From contig JAHPZA010000004.1 in NCBI GenBank assembly GCA_019058445.1, forward strand, positions 62,001 through 126,000: 64,000 nt of DNA, given 5' to 3'. A model generated the notes under the pieces. That model was not told the DNA's origin. It saw only the letters and a program-made list of their open reading frames with translations, and searched no databases. Below, one piece after another: positions 54,678-64,000 of this stretch. This DNA is from Promethearchaeota archaeon. GTDB lineage: Archaea > Asgardarchaeota > Lokiarchaeia > Sigyniarchaeales > SOKP01. The position numbers were made by a program, and so were the translations under genes. Every line of letters begins with the position of its first letter. Within the stretch, counting starts at the first letter, position 1.

Positions 54678-55304
54678 ATGGTTCAAAATCCTCAAGCTAC
54701 ATATCAAGCCCTTTCAATTCTAAGAAGTGGAGAAAATTTCAACTTTTATGTGATCTTTTTTCTTGTCGTTGTATTATTCATATATTTCAACGAAATACAA
54801 AAGAAAAATTGGAATGGAATAGCTGCTGGTATGGCTTTTTATATGTTGCAGTGGTTATTTGAAATTTGTAATGCTCTATTTCAACCAGCAACGGGGCATG
54901 CTCTCTGGACAATACCAACTGGAACCGCTTTTCTAATTCTTATTGGGCTTAGCATTGAACTCAGTTTAATGTTTTCAATTGTAGGATTAGCTGTGAGCAA
55001 AATCTTACCAGAGGATCCAAAGGAACAATTCCGTGGAGTTCCCATTATAGTAATTTATATTATAGGTTTTGCTGCTTTTGCGTCAATTATTGAATTTTTA
55101 CTAGCAATGACTCCTGCGTTTGTTTGGGTTTGGGAATACTGGAATGCATTAGCGGTTTTTATAATTATCTACATCCCTTTGTTTTCAGTTGCTTGTTTTA
55201 GCTATTATTGGGAACATAAGAAGCAGAAGATATTCATATGTTCTTTAGCATTAGTGAATATCACTCTTCTAACAATATTTATAGGATTTTTAGGAGTAAT
55301 CTAA
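54678..55304 (+). CDS. Seven-helix membrane protein, tandem paralog A
   Basis: Predicted 208 aa, about six to seven hydrophobic helices. The N-terminus MVQNPQATYQALSILRSGEN, and ALWTIPTGTAFLILIGLSIE, are nearly identical in the next gene. Conserved polar residues inside helices (QWLFEICNA, His in GHALW, and Glu in GLSIELSLMFSI) suggest a functional channel or cofactor site. Family unknown. Separated by 96 bp from paralog B. Confidence 0.82.
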   Translation: MVQNPQATYQALSILRSGENFNFYVIFFLVVVLFIYFNEIQKKNWNGIAAGMAFYMLQWLFEICNALFQPATGHALWTIPTGTAFLILIGLSIELSLMFSIVGLAVSKILPEDPKEQFRGVPIIVIYIIGFAAFASIIEFLLAMTPAFVWVWEYWNALAVFIIIYIPLFSVACFSYYWEHKKQKIFICSLALVNITLLTIFIGFLGVI

Positions 55305-55400
55305 ATGTGAGATGGAATAATTATTAAACCATTCTAAATTGAACAAACTAAATATATTATAATAATAAAAAAGAATAAAATATCTCTTAATTTGATAAAT

Positions 55401-56036
55401 ATGGTTCATAATCCTCAAGCTACTAAACAAGCCCTTTCAATTCTGAGAAGCGGAGAGAATTTTAACTTTTATGTGATTTTTTTACTTGTCCTTGTTTTAT
55501 TCATCTACTTTAGCGAAATGAAGAAAGAGAATTGGAATGCCATCGCGGCAGGTTTAGCTCTTTATATGGTACATTGGCTTGCAGAAATTATTAATGCGTT
55601 ATGGCAACCATTAACAGGGCATGCCCTCTGGACAATTCCAACAGGGACAGCATTTTTAATCCTCATTGGAGTTGGGATCGAACTGAGTTTGATGTTCTCA
55701 ATAGCAGGAATTGCTGTGAGTCGCTTATTACCAGATGATCCGGAAGAAGAAATTTTTGGTTTCCCTAATAAGATAGGTAGAATAGGAGTAGCGCTTGCGA
55801 ATGCTGCATTAGCCTCAATTATAGAAATCTTTTTGGTAATGACTCCAACATTTGTATGGGTTCATGAATATTGGAATGCATTTACGGTCTTCATTTTCGT
55901 ATATATTCCCTTTTTCTTTGCTGCAGTATATGCATATTACTGGGAGCCAAGAAAACAGAAATTATTTATAGGGTCATTAGCAGCCGTAAATGTTGTGCTC
56001 CTTATAATATTTGCAGGGATTCTACAAATAATTTAA
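55401..56036 (+). CDS. Seven-helix membrane protein, tandem paralog B
   Basis: Predicted 211 aa from ATG 55401 (an in-frame TTG lies at 55392). Closely related to the preceding gene over the full length, with the same ALWTIPTGTAFLILIG core and F-V-W-V/W-x-E-Y-W-N-A end helix. A recent tandem duplication. It is followed by a long T-tract. Confidence 0.82.
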   Translation: MVHNPQATKQALSILRSGENFNFYVIFLLVLVLFIYFSEMKKENWNAIAAGLALYMVHWLAEIINALWQPLTGHALWTIPTGTAFLILIGVGIELSLMFSIAGIAVSRLLPDDPEEEIFGFPNKIGRIGVALANAALASIIEIFLVMTPTFVWVHEYWNAFTVFIFVYIPFFFAAVYAYYWEPRKQKLFIGSLAAVNVVLLIIFAGILQII

Positions 56037-56049
56037 TCAAATTTATTTT

Positions 56050-56062
56050 GTTTTTTTTTTTA
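56050..56062 (+). terminator. T-tract terminator
   Basis: A run of twelve or more T begins 14 bp after the stop of paralog B, matching the intrinsic archaeal signal. Confidence 0.5.
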
Positions 56063-56122
56063 TTTTCAATGAAAATATTTTAAAAAAACCAGCTTTTAGT
56101 GTTTAAAATTGGTTATAGTTTC

Positions 56123-57040
56123 TTAAAGAATTGTTTTTCCTAACGCACTTGTTATTAATTCGACTGCAAGTTTACCAGTTTTATTTGCATAATCTAAAAT
56201 TGGATTTACCTCAACAACTTCCATTGAGGCCATTTTTCTACTTTCTGCTATTAATTCGCATGTTAAATGAGCTTCACGGTATGTTAATCCCCCAGAAACA
56301 ACAGTTCCTGTTCCTGGAGCTACAGAAGGTTCAACAGAATCAATATCAAAACTAAGGTGAAAAGGTCTTTCACCATCCTCCCTAGTAACAATTTTAATCG
56401 CTTTCGCCATAACCTCAGAAATCCCTAATTCATCAATATCTTTTATAGTGAAGATTTTAATATGACTCTCTTTAAGATTCTTTTTTTCTAAAGGATCAAG
56501 TTTGCGTACACCAATTAATACAACAGCATCTTTATTAATCATTGGAAATCTTGCTCCTATATGAGTTAATAGAGGATTTCCAAGACCTAAAAGTGTAGCT
56601 AAAGTCATCCCATGAATATTCCCGCTTTGCGTCGTTTCAGGAGTGTTGAAATCACCATGAGCGTCTATATAAATAAGACCTATTTCCTTATAATGATGAG
56701 TTAATCCTGCAATTGAACCTATTGTAATAGAATGATCACCTCCTAAGATCAGAGGAAATCCACCTGTTTTAACTATTTTTTTAATATAATCCCGCAACCT
56801 TTGACAATGATTAACTATATCTTCAAGAAATCGTAGTTTAAGATCTCCCATTTTACCCGTTTCAAAGGTACAACATGATATATCCCCATCATCAATAACT
56901 TTATAACCCAACTCATCCAATTCTTGATTCAATCCAGCAAAACGAATTGCACTAGGACCCATATCTACACCGCGTCTTGATTGACCTAGGTCATGTCGCA
57001 TACCTACAATATGAATCCTACCTTCATTTAATAATTTCAT
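56123..57040 (-). CDS. Arginase/agmatinase-family ureohydrolase
   Basis: Predicted 305 aa. Manganese ligands are in GGDHSITIG, DAHGDFN and SFDIDSVEPSVAPGTGT. The TTQSGNIHGM loop (S-G-N-xHGM) favours arginase over agmatinase. The reaction is L-arginine to ornithine and urea. It is upstream on the same strand of nothing obvious; a lone gene. Confidence 0.93.
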   Translation of the reverse strand: MKLLNEGRIHIVGMRHDLGQSRRGVDMGPSAIRFAGLNQELDELGYKVIDDGDISCCTFETGKMGDLKLRFLEDIVNHCQRLRDYIKKIVKTGGFPLILGGDHSITIGSIAGLTHHYKEIGLIYIDAHGDFNTPETTQSGNIHGMTLATLLGLGNPLLTHIGARFPMINKDAVVLIGVRKLDPLEKKNLKESHIKIFTIKDIDELGISEVMAKAIKIVTREDGERPFHLSFDIDSVEPSVAPGTGTVVSGGLTYREAHLTCELIAESRKMASMEVVEVNPILDYANKTGKLAVELITSALGKTIL

Positions 57041-57119
57041 AAGTTAGTTTACATTTTAATTTCTTTAATTAAATAGTAAAATCTAACTATTAAAATAAAT
57101 TAGAATAAAAATTAAGAAA

Positions 57120-58406
57120 TTAGTGATTTTGAGATTTTAATTTCTTTTTGAGTTCCTTGATTTTGGGTTGAAGTAGTATTGCCCCATTATTAATTATATT
57201 ACTGGCTATGAAGGATGTTTCTGTTTCTGCTTTTTGCTTTAAAACTTTAGACTTTAGTGTTAAAGCTTCTAATAATAACGCATTCTCTGCTTCGGATCCG
57301 TTAATTATAACATCAAGCAAATGTAATGCTAATTGTAGATTTCCCTGGTCGACATTTTTTTTTGCTTGTTCTAAAAATTTTATTCCATCAGCAACTTTTA
57401 AAAATTCCTTGGCAATATCTGACGTTCTTGCTGGATAAAGATCTGTTGGATTTCCGGTATCATACCACCCATGGTAAAGCCTATAAACTGCATGAATTGC
57501 AAATTCATAACATCCATACATGGGAAGTAGATAAGGATGGTTTTTGAATTTATCCGGAAAAAGTTCGATCATTTCGTGAAATATTTGCTCAAACCATTTC
57601 CCCTCATTCATTCTTTTTACAATTTCATCGTGGACAAAATACATTGCTTCAGCTGTTATTGATAAAACTTCTTTAACTTTTTCTTTCCCCTCTATAAGCT
57701 CACCATGACCAGGAACTAAATATTCTGCGTTTTTTTCCATCATTCTTTCCATAGCTAATGCCCAATGTTTTGGATATCTCTGAACTTTATAAGGATTCCC
57801 GACATTTGGAAAATGACTCACCATTAGATCTCCGGCAAAAATAACACTTTTTTCTGGCATCCATAACCAGATAGCATCATCAGTCTCACCCCATTCTGGA
57901 TATATTTCGAATTTATAGCCTCCAAATTCAAAAATATATTTATCATTTCCATGAATGATTATAGTTGGATCCAATGTTTCATGGGCAGAAACTTCTACAG
58001 GGTTTTTGAGGGAAGCAAACTGTTGTTGATTTAACCAGATGTGATATTTGTCTAGCATTCTGTATTTTTCGAATCGTCTTATGCAGTTCTCATGTGCTAT
58101 AACTTCAGGCATATCCCATCCTTTTTCCTTAATTTCATTAATGATCGGATCAAATCCAAAGCAATGGTCGAAGTGCCCATGACTATAAATTATATATTTT
58201 ATAGGTTTATTTGTCACTTCTCTGAGATCTCTAAAAATTTTCCGACCAAGAGGTTTCATAGATATGTCAAAAAGGATTAAGCCATCATCAGTTTCCACAA
58301 CACCACAATTCCCAAAACCACCTATTAAGTGGCAAACTCCATCAGCAAAAGTAACAGTCGGTATAAATCCAAAAGCTCTTCTCATTCTTTCTTGAGTTAT
58401 TTTCAT
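57120..58406 (-). CDS. MBL-fold alkyl-sulfatase-like hydrolase
   Basis: Predicted 428 aa. YSHGHFDHCFGFD is the HxHxDH site. Further metal residues lie in WGETDDAIW, FAGDLM and VPGHGELIEG. The following helical domain (residues about 270-400, YPARTSDIAKEFLKVADGIK) matches the dimerisation domain of SdsA/BDS1-type alkyl sulfatases. The family hydrolyses alkyl sulfates; the true substrate is not known. Confidence 0.88.
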   Translation of the reverse strand: MKITQERMRRAFGFIPTVTFADGVCHLIGGFGNCGVVETDDGLILFDISMKPLGRKIFRDLREVTNKPIKYIIYSHGHFDHCFGFDPIINEIKEKGWDMPEVIAHENCIRRFEKYRMLDKYHIWLNQQQFASLKNPVEVSAHETLDPTIIIHGNDKYIFEFGGYKFEIYPEWGETDDAIWLWMPEKSVIFAGDLMVSHFPNVGNPYKVQRYPKHWALAMERMMEKNAEYLVPGHGELIEGKEKVKEVLSITAEAMYFVHDEIVKRMNEGKWFEQIFHEMIELFPDKFKNHPYLLPMYGCYEFAIHAVYRLYHGWYDTGNPTDLYPARTSDIAKEFLKVADGIKFLEQAKKNVDQGNLQLALHLLDVIINGSEAENALLLEALTLKSKVLKQKAETETSFIASNIINNGAILLQPKIKELKKKLKSQNH

Positions 58407-58585
58407 AAATATTTCACACTTTTATCTTTTTCTTTAAATTAAGTTATGTAATTAATTAGATGTATATATGATTGTTTATATAGCATCATTTAGATTTGAG
58501 AGACAAATTTTAATGAAATATAAAGATAATCTTTTTTAGCGAATTTAATAGAATAATATGCAAATAGTTTATATTATAGGTTAAA

Positions 58586-59422
58586 ATGGTAAATGATATG
58601 GATTTAAACATCAACTCTACTTTAAAATTAAACAATGGTATAGATATCCCAATAATCGGTCTAGGAACGTGGGCTCTTACTGGAAAAAACGTTTATAATT
58701 CAGTGCTATACTCCTTAGAAGTCGGATATAGATTAATTGATACCGCTGCTATGTATGGCAATGAACGAAAAATAGGAGAAGCTGTGAAAGATACTGATGT
58801 CTCACGAGAGGATATTTTTATTACCACGAAAGTGTGGAATTCTGACCATGGGTTTGAGAAAACTCTCAAAGCCTTCGAAAAAAGCTTAAAAAATCTAAAA
58901 GTTTCCTATGTAGATCTTTATTTAATTCATTGGCCTGTTAGTGGTCTTAGAAACGAAACGTGGAAGGCTTTAGAAAAGATTTATAAAGACGGAAAAGCTA
59001 AATCGATAGGGGTAAGTAATTTTACAATTCGTCATTTAAATGAGTTGCTTGAAACAACTTCTACAATTCCAGCAGTCAATCAATTTGAATTTTCTCCTTT
59101 TTTATATTTGAAAGAATTGATGGATTTCTGTAATTCAAAAAAAATTGTTGTTGAAGCGTATTGTCCATTAACACGTGGGCAAAAGTTAGATAATCCTCAA
59201 TTAAAAGCAATTGGACAGAAATATGGTAAAAATTCAGCTCAAGTTTTGCTTCGATGGGGAATTCAACATCAAGTTATTCAAATTCCTAAATCAGGAAATA
59301 AAGATCACATAAAAGAAAATATAGACATCTTTGATTTTAATTTAGACGATGAAGATATGAAACAATTAGATAATCTAAACGAAGATTTTCGAAATGTTGA
59401 CGATCCAAGCATGTGGAAATAA
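58586..59422 (+). CDS. Aldo/keto reductase
   Basis: Predicted 278 aa. The catalytic tetrad is visible: Asp in RLIDTAAMYGNE, Tyr in the same motif, Lys in FITTKVW and His in YLIHWP. SIGVSNF and the C-terminal QIPKSGNKDHIKEN (NADPH binding) are typical. The start is ATG 58586 or 58598. Substrate unknown. Confidence 0.94.
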   Translation: MVNDMDLNINSTLKLNNGIDIPIIGLGTWALTGKNVYNSVLYSLEVGYRLIDTAAMYGNERKIGEAVKDTDVSREDIFITTKVWNSDHGFEKTLKAFEKSLKNLKVSYVDLYLIHWPVSGLRNETWKALEKIYKDGKAKSIGVSNFTIRHLNELLETTSTIPAVNQFEFSPFLYLKELMDFCNSKKIVVEAYCPLTRGQKLDNPQLKAIGQKYGKNSAQVLLRWGIQHQVIQIPKSGNKDHIKENIDIFDFNLDDEDMKQLDNLNEDFRNVDDPSMWK

Positions 59423-59809
59423 GAGAATATTATATAGGTATATAAAAGATATACCCCTTTTTCTTTATGTTTAATTAGAAAATTAGAATAAAAAACGATA
59501 AAAGGTTTTAATAATATCCCCTAAAACCTAATTTCTAAGAGATTTGAGTTTATAACTTTTATTATACCCTTTAATCTCTATTTAAGAGAAACAATTTATC
59601 AAATTAATAATTGTAATTTTTTTCTTTAATTTCGTACTATATACTCGAACATAAATTTAATTATTAGATATGAAAATAGATTTATTTTTTAGTAGCTAAA
59701 ATCAATTTTTAGGAAATTCTAACAAATAAAAATTGGACTATATAAGAGTTTTATCTTATCAAATATAAAATTTTATTGAGTAAATGAAAATTTATGGAGA
59801 TTTTTAATA
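59423..59809. other. AT-rich intergenic region with a small inverted repeat
   Basis: This is 387 bp without a credible frame. AGGTTTTA (59503-59510) and TAAAACCT (59522-59529) form an 8-bp hairpin with an 11-bp loop, about 80 bp after the aldo/keto reductase; it may aid termination. Confidence 0.45.
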
Positions 59810-60091
59810 ATGAGTCAATTATATAAATGGCAGTTTAGAGATAATTTTCAAAATGATAGAGAAAAGATAATTCAGTTGCTTATAAGTGAGATAGTGTTTT
59901 TAAACCACTGTCTTAATAAAGCTAAAAAAAGAAAGGAAAGGAAAATTATTAAAAAGACTTGTAGGAAGCTTGAGAAATTATTAATTACCCAACAAGGGCA
60001 AATAGAAGTTAGATTATCAGGGGAAGATTATAACCTCGTAATTTCAATCATCATTCAGGCTTTTAACAAGATAGTAAATAAATTAAGTTAA
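59810..60091 (+). CDS. Small basic helical protein, unknown
   Basis: Predicted 93 aa, ATG start with GGAGA 9 nt upstream. Helical with a Lys/Arg-rich middle (KAKKRKERKIIKKTCRKLEK). No family recognised. Convergent with the histidine kinase. Confidence 0.6.
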   Translation: MSQLYKWQFRDNFQNDREKIIQLLISEIVFLNHCLNKAKKRKERKIIKKTCRKLEKLLITQQGQIEVRLSGEDYNLVISIIIQAFNKIVNKLS

Positions 60092-60139
60092 TTAATAGGA
60101 TTATATAATTCTTTAAAATTAAACATGTATTTCTTCTTT

Positions 60140-61591
60140 CTATATAGGTAATCTTATTATAAACGTTGAACCTTTATCTCTTCCCTCAGATTCAAGTATA
60201 ATTTTTCCTTCATGTAATTTAACAATCTCATTAGAGATATATAATCCGAGCCCCGATCCTTCAATAATAATATCTTTTCCTTGTATTTGTCTTTCAATCT
60301 TCCCGAATTTTTTAAATGCAATATCTCTTTCATCTTTAGTAAAACCAATCCCGGTATCTTTTATTGTTATGTCGATATTAGTTTTTTCTTTGTTCAAACT
60401 AACATAGATTATACCATTTGGAGGGGTGTTTTTTATTGCATTTGACAATAAATTCAAAATAACATGTTCAATTCTAATTTTATCAATATTTATATAAATA
60501 TCTTCATCAAGATCAGTTTTTAAAAAGAGTTCCCTTTCTTTAAACGACAATTCAAAATCATTAATACACTCTTTAACAGTTTTTGTAATGTTAATTCGCT
60601 GTTTCCTCAATTCTATTTTCTTAGATTCAAGATCGTAAACATCAAGCAAATTTTCAGTAAGATTTTTTAATCTAGTTCCTCCTCTATTAATCACTTTAAT
60701 GAGCTTTAATATTTCCTCATTTAATTCTTCTTTGTAAGTGTCTAACAGATATTTGGATGATGTGTATATGGATATTAAAGGTGTCTTTAATTCATGAGAA
60801 GTTCTCCTCACGAAATCACTTCTAATTTGATCAATTTCTTTTAATTTTTCTATCTGTTCCTTGATCATTCTTTCTGCTTTTTTTTGATCTGAAATATCTC
60901 TAATTATGCCAATAATTTTTAACTCACTATCTATTGCCACTAAGCTTCCTATAATAGATACTTGGATATATTTTCCGGTTTTATTTCGCATTCTACATTC
61001 AATTCGTGCATTTTCCCCAGTCTCAAACGTTTTATCGAAACTTCTTTTTAAAAATTCTATATCATCTTCATGTATAATTTCAGATAATTTATGCTCCAAC
61101 AATTCTACTGGTTGATAACTGGTTAATATTTTGATCTGAGGACTCACATAACTAATTTTCTTATTTGAATTTAATTCAAATATCACATCTAAAATATTGT
61201 TTACGAGATTTCTATAATTCTCTTCTGATGCTCTTAAATCTTTTGTTCTTTCTTCAATCTTCTTTTCTAACTCTTTATTTAATAAAAATAATTCCCGCTC
61301 TGTTTCGCTTAATTTTTGCTCAAAAAATGCGGTTATACTTACTACTAATATAATCATTGATAAAAATACTGCAAAAAAATCACCAAATTCATCAGCATCA
61401 TACCAAGTAGTAAAAGCCTCTAAAACTTCACCTAAACAGTAAAAAGATCCCACTGTAAATAAAATTAATTGTAAAAGGGTGGTTGCTTTTTTCTTTTTTA
61501 TAAAAATTAAATAAGTTATAACAAACCCGCCAATAAAAAAGACTATTGCTATTGAATTCACAGTACCTTCTATTATATCTTCAAGATCCAT
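60140..61591 (-). CDS. PAS-domain sensor histidine kinase
   Basis: Predicted 483 aa. ATG 61591 is preferred because AGGTGAT lies 7-8 nt before it; GTG 61603 is alternative. Order: three hydrophobic segments (about 10-100), coiled coil, PAS domain (about 120-235), HisKA with phospho-acceptor His in RRTSHELKTPL, and HATPase_c with N-box (LLSNAIKNTPPNG), G1 (DTGIGF) and G2 (GSGLGLYI). Part of a cluster with a small membrane protein and a receiver protein upstream on the same strand. Confidence 0.93.
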   Translation of the reverse strand: MDLEDIIEGTVNSIAIVFFIGGFVITYLIFIKKKKATTLLQLILFTVGSFYCLGEVLEAFTTWYDADEFGDFFAVFLSMIILVVSITAFFEQKLSETERELFLLNKELEKKIEERTKDLRASEENYRNLVNNILDVIFELNSNKKISYVSPQIKILTSYQPVELLEHKLSEIIHEDDIEFLKRSFDKTFETGENARIECRMRNKTGKYIQVSIIGSLVAIDSELKIIGIIRDISDQKKAERMIKEQIEKLKEIDQIRSDFVRRTSHELKTPLISIYTSSKYLLDTYKEELNEEILKLIKVINRGGTRLKNLTENLLDVYDLESKKIELRKQRINITKTVKECINDFELSFKERELFLKTDLDEDIYINIDKIRIEHVILNLLSNAIKNTPPNGIIYVSLNKEKTNIDITIKDTGIGFTKDERDIAFKKFGKIERQIQGKDIIIEGSGLGLYISNEIVKLHEGKIILESEGRDKGSTFIIRLPI

Positions 61592-61634
61592 ATTGATTAT
61601 CACCTAATTCCTTAGCCTTTACTTTTCATTCAAT

Positions 61635-61910
61635 TTATTTTCTCTTTTGATTTAATTCAAAATATTCTTTTAAGGCAGCAATAAATAATAAAATAGCTCC
61701 GGCCAAAATTACTACATTTTCTAAATAATTAAATATAAATTTAAATTCCCCATATTCAAATACTTCAGCAATAAACACAAATATGAGACAAATCAAACCA
61801 GGTACATATTTGGTAAATTCTATTTTTCTATAGGAAATGAAAAAAAGAATACAAATAGCAATTAATCCAAGAATCATAGAATTTAGCTCTAAATAGTTAA
61901 GATCCGCCAT
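61635..61910 (-). CDS. Small three-helix membrane protein between kinase and receiver genes
   Basis: Predicted 91 aa with three hydrophobic helices and a charged tail. It has the same general look as the kinase's own N-terminal membrane block (three helices, short charged tail). It may be a detached sensor or partner subunit. ATG start, 43 bp before the kinase region. Confidence 0.7.
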   Translation of the reverse strand: MADLNYLELNSMILGLIAICILFFISYRKIEFTKYVPGLICLIFVFIAEVFEYGEFKFIFNYLENVVILAGAILLFIAALKEYFELNQKRK

Positions 61911-61972
61911 TTTGATTTACCATTTCTTTTAATTATGATTTTTTTCAATTTATTTTATTTTGGATAAATTAT

Positions 61973-62806
61973 TTATAAATACTTTAATAAAACATTAAAT
62001 TGAGTCATATCAAATGGTTTCAAGAAATACCCCTCTGCTCCCGTATTTTTCAGATTTTTTTTGACTTCTGATTCTGGAACAGCTGTGATATAATAAATCG
62101 GGATGTTTTCGAATTTATTATCTGACTTTATTGATCTGCATATCTCGTAACCATCACTATCTGGTAAGAGAATATCTAATAAGATCAATTTGGGAGTGTT
62201 TTTTTCAAGTAATTGAATTGCTTCATTTCCTAATCCAGTTGATCTAAAAGAATAACCTTTTTTCTTAAAATATTCTGAAATAAGATAAACAGTTGAATTG
62301 TCATCATCGATTATTAAAATATCATATTTTGTTTTTTTCTCTTCCTGTTCATCTAAGATTTGAGTCAATAATTTTTCCATATTTATACTTTTGTCAAAAA
62401 TTTCTTTTAATTTTAATAAGATATCCCAACTTAATTCATTTTTATATTCTTCTATTAAAATTTGTGAAAATCCTTTTATCGAACTCAATTCTTCTTTTAA
62501 ACTATGGGATATTTCAGAGAAATCTTCTAATTTTTTAAATTTCATTTTTGAATTAGTATAGAATTCAACAGATTCTTTAATTAGTTTTGAAAGAGTGGAA
62601 ATATCATTATCATCTGCAAATTTTTTCCATCTTTCTTTTTTCTCTTTAGAAACCAGAATATTTATCCGTTCCTTAGGATTTTTTCCCATTTGCCAATTTT
62701 TAAATCCTTCTGTTATCTGGTTCCGCCATATTGCTTGTTTACCTGTTTCTTTTTCATATCTTTCCATTTCATTAGTTTTTTCAATTTCTTCTCCACTATC
62801 TGCCAT
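61973..62806 (-). CDS. Receiver protein with RHH-like and HisKA-like N-domains
   Basis: Predicted 277 aa. Residues about 45-85 (INILVSKEKKERWKKFADDN) resemble a ribbon-helix-helix DNA-binding unit. Residues about 95-155 (EISHSLKEELSSIKGFSQIL) look like a HisKA dimerisation helix pair, with His in the ISHSLKEE position. The C-terminal REC domain has DDDN, the phosphorylated Asp in LILLDILLPDSDG and the Lys in FLKPFD. No ATPase domain follows. The likely partner is the kinase at 60140-61591. Confidence 0.85.
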   Translation of the reverse strand: MADSGEEIEKTNEMERYEKETGKQAIWRNQITEGFKNWQMGKNPKERINILVSKEKKERWKKFADDNDISTLSKLIKESVEFYTNSKMKFKKLEDFSEISHSLKEELSSIKGFSQILIEEYKNELSWDILLKLKEIFDKSINMEKLLTQILDEQEEKKTKYDILIIDDDNSTVYLISEYFKKKGYSFRSTGLGNEAIQLLEKNTPKLILLDILLPDSDGYEICRSIKSDNKFENIPIYYITAVPESEVKKNLKNTGAEGYFLKPFDMTQFNVLLKYL

Positions 62807-62993
62807 TTTCCCGTTGTTGTTTGTATTATTGATTTAAATTATAAATATTATTAAAATAGAATTTATGTATAAATTTTCTTTTCTATATTAATTAATGTAT
62901 AATTAGTATTTATATAATAATTAGTTATATTGGCTATAAAAGCTTTGAACCATAAAAAAAATGAAAATTGCTAAAATTTTCTCGAGTTAAAAA

Positions 62994-63944
62994 TTATATT
63001 GTTGGGGAAAAATTTAGAGCTTCTTCATATGAATTAGACCATTTCCAAAATTTTCCGCCTTTTTTATTATAATAGCACCCTAACCATTGATTAGTTAAAT
63101 CGGAATATATTATTTCAGATATCGCATTATTAAGTTCAAAATTATTGAGATTAGTCTTTAAGTCCAATTTATTGAATAACTTATAAAAAACAATAGTCAA
63201 TATTGAACAAATTCCCGCTGAAAATAGTACATCAGAGGCATAATGCTTTCCTATAACAACCCTCCCTATGGCAACGTATAAACCAAAACTTAGAACAGAA
63301 AATACAAGCATTATCTTGAATTTATTTGAAATTTTTTTATTGGTTATTAGTATTATTAGTGGTAAAAATGTAAAAGCACTAGCAGTGTGTCCACTTGGAA
63401 AACTATCATTTTCAGGATCAGGACCATTAATTATATACCATGCAGTAAATTCTGATTCTGAAGATAAATCATTATATCTTACTCTTCCCCATTCAATTTT
63501 CATTACGTCAACAATCACGTTTGTAAAGAAATACAATAGAATTATTGAAACAGCAATAGAGAGATAATTTCTCCAGTTTTTATTGTATGTTATAATGTAA
63601 AATGTTATTAAGAATAATATTATCATATATGGAACAACCAATCCATCTCCATTGTAAAGGATGTTTATGGATTCTAAGTAAACAACAGAATAAAGTATCA
63701 TAATAATACCGATCTTTCTCTGCATTTTAATATCATTAAAAAGACTTCCTACCAAAATCGTTATACTAACATATAAAAGCGAGTCATCAAGATGATTTCC
63801 ATAATTATTTCCGAAATCAAATATCTCTACGTTTTTATATATAGTAGCATGTTTGGATATTTCTAAATCATAAAATCCAAAAATAGTTGCTAAGAGAGCC
63901 CATGAAGCTATTAATCCAAAAAGAAGTTTATTTATATTCTTCAT
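62994..63944 (-). CDS. PAP2-superfamily phosphatase
   Basis: Predicted 316 aa, about nine membrane helices. The three phosphatase motifs are present: K-x-E-W-G-R-V-R (C1-like), SFPSGHTASAF (C2) and GRVVIGKHYASD (C3). Family members dephosphorylate lipid pyrophosphates or phosphatidic acid on the outer face. A short C-terminal soluble tail (WLGCYYNKKGGKFWKWSNSY) resembles a small beta domain. ATG start; the gene is complete in the window. Confidence 0.9.
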   Translation of the reverse strand: MKNINKLLFGLIASWALLATIFGFYDLEISKHATIYKNVEIFDFGNNYGNHLDDSLLYVSITILVGSLFNDIKMQRKIGIIMILYSVVYLESINILYNGDGLVVPYMIILFLITFYIITYNKNWRNYLSIAVSIILLYFFTNVIVDVMKIEWGRVRYNDLSSESEFTAWYIINGPDPENDSFPSGHTASAFTFLPLIILITNKKISNKFKIMLVFSVLSFGLYVAIGRVVIGKHYASDVLFSAGICSILTIVFYKLFNKLDLKTNLNNFELNNAISEIIYSDLTNQWLGCYYNKKGGKFWKWSNSYEEALNFSPTI

Positions 63945-64000
63945 TTTTTTTCATCACTTTTATTTTTTATACATGATCAAGTAATTATTTTATAATCTAT

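Noticed and set aside
56131..56355. 74-codon frame antisense to the arginase gene
   Set aside because: It is a shadow of the arginase reading frame, leucine/glutamine-rich and without a plausible start context.
1..64000. CRISPR arrays or cas genes
   Set aside because: No regularly spaced direct repeats or Cas-like proteins were seen anywhere in the window.

Overview
The window is an AT-rich archaeal chromosome segment. An archaeal histone, a 20S proteasome beta subunit, eS8, SRP19, HypA and a Hef/FANCM-type helicase identify it as archaeal. Frequent TTG starts, an LRR-TIR protein, a giant coiled-coil membrane tether, a caspase-fold surface protein and an intron-rich tRNA point to an Asgard archaeon, most like Lokiarchaeia. 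That placement is inference from gene content; there is no rRNA here.

Layout. 1-4 kb: a giant coiled-coil membrane protein. 4-12.6 kb: a MoxR/VWA conflict-type operon (SWIM protein, two unknowns, MoxR ATPase, DUF5682, VWA) with a divergent zinc-ribbon protein. 12.6-20.6 kb: helicase, GPH transporter, TPR protein, metallo-beta-lactamase (MBL) hydrolase and PrsW-like protease. 20.8-24.8 kb: a surface-anchored caspase-like protein. 25-36.7 kb: information-processing genes (histone, DUF4443, JAMM peptidase, proteasome beta, eS8, HypA, SRP19) mixed with a TnpB element, an adaptin-ear-like protein, a methyltransferase and an LRR-TIR protein. 36.7-43.6 kb: a tRNA-Pro gene with two introns, followed by four segments each ending in a copy of that tRNA's 3' end. 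43.7-64 kb: methylcobamide-type methyltransferase paralogs, a radical SAM operon, a HIRAN protein, flavodoxin, Lrp-like regulator, redox and hydrolytic enzymes, a tandem membrane-protein pair, and a histidine kinase/response regulator cluster.

Two observations stand out. First, three otherwise unrelated proteins (zinc-ribbon, SWIM, and a HIRAN protein 43 kb away) end in the same 16-residue C-terminal tag, consensus IEWRPxxxxPEDxxA[Y/L]. Two of them sit at the MoxR/VWA operon, so the tag may be the recognition peptide of that machine. Second, the tRNA-Pro gene is followed by a tandem series of its own 3' ends spaced 0.8-2.7 kb apart. They delimit small cassettes, two with a single gene each, and no integrase is present.

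A third pattern is several genes whose reading frame has no ATG, GTG or TTG where homology or a Shine-Dalgarno (SD) sequence places the start, but has ATT there.
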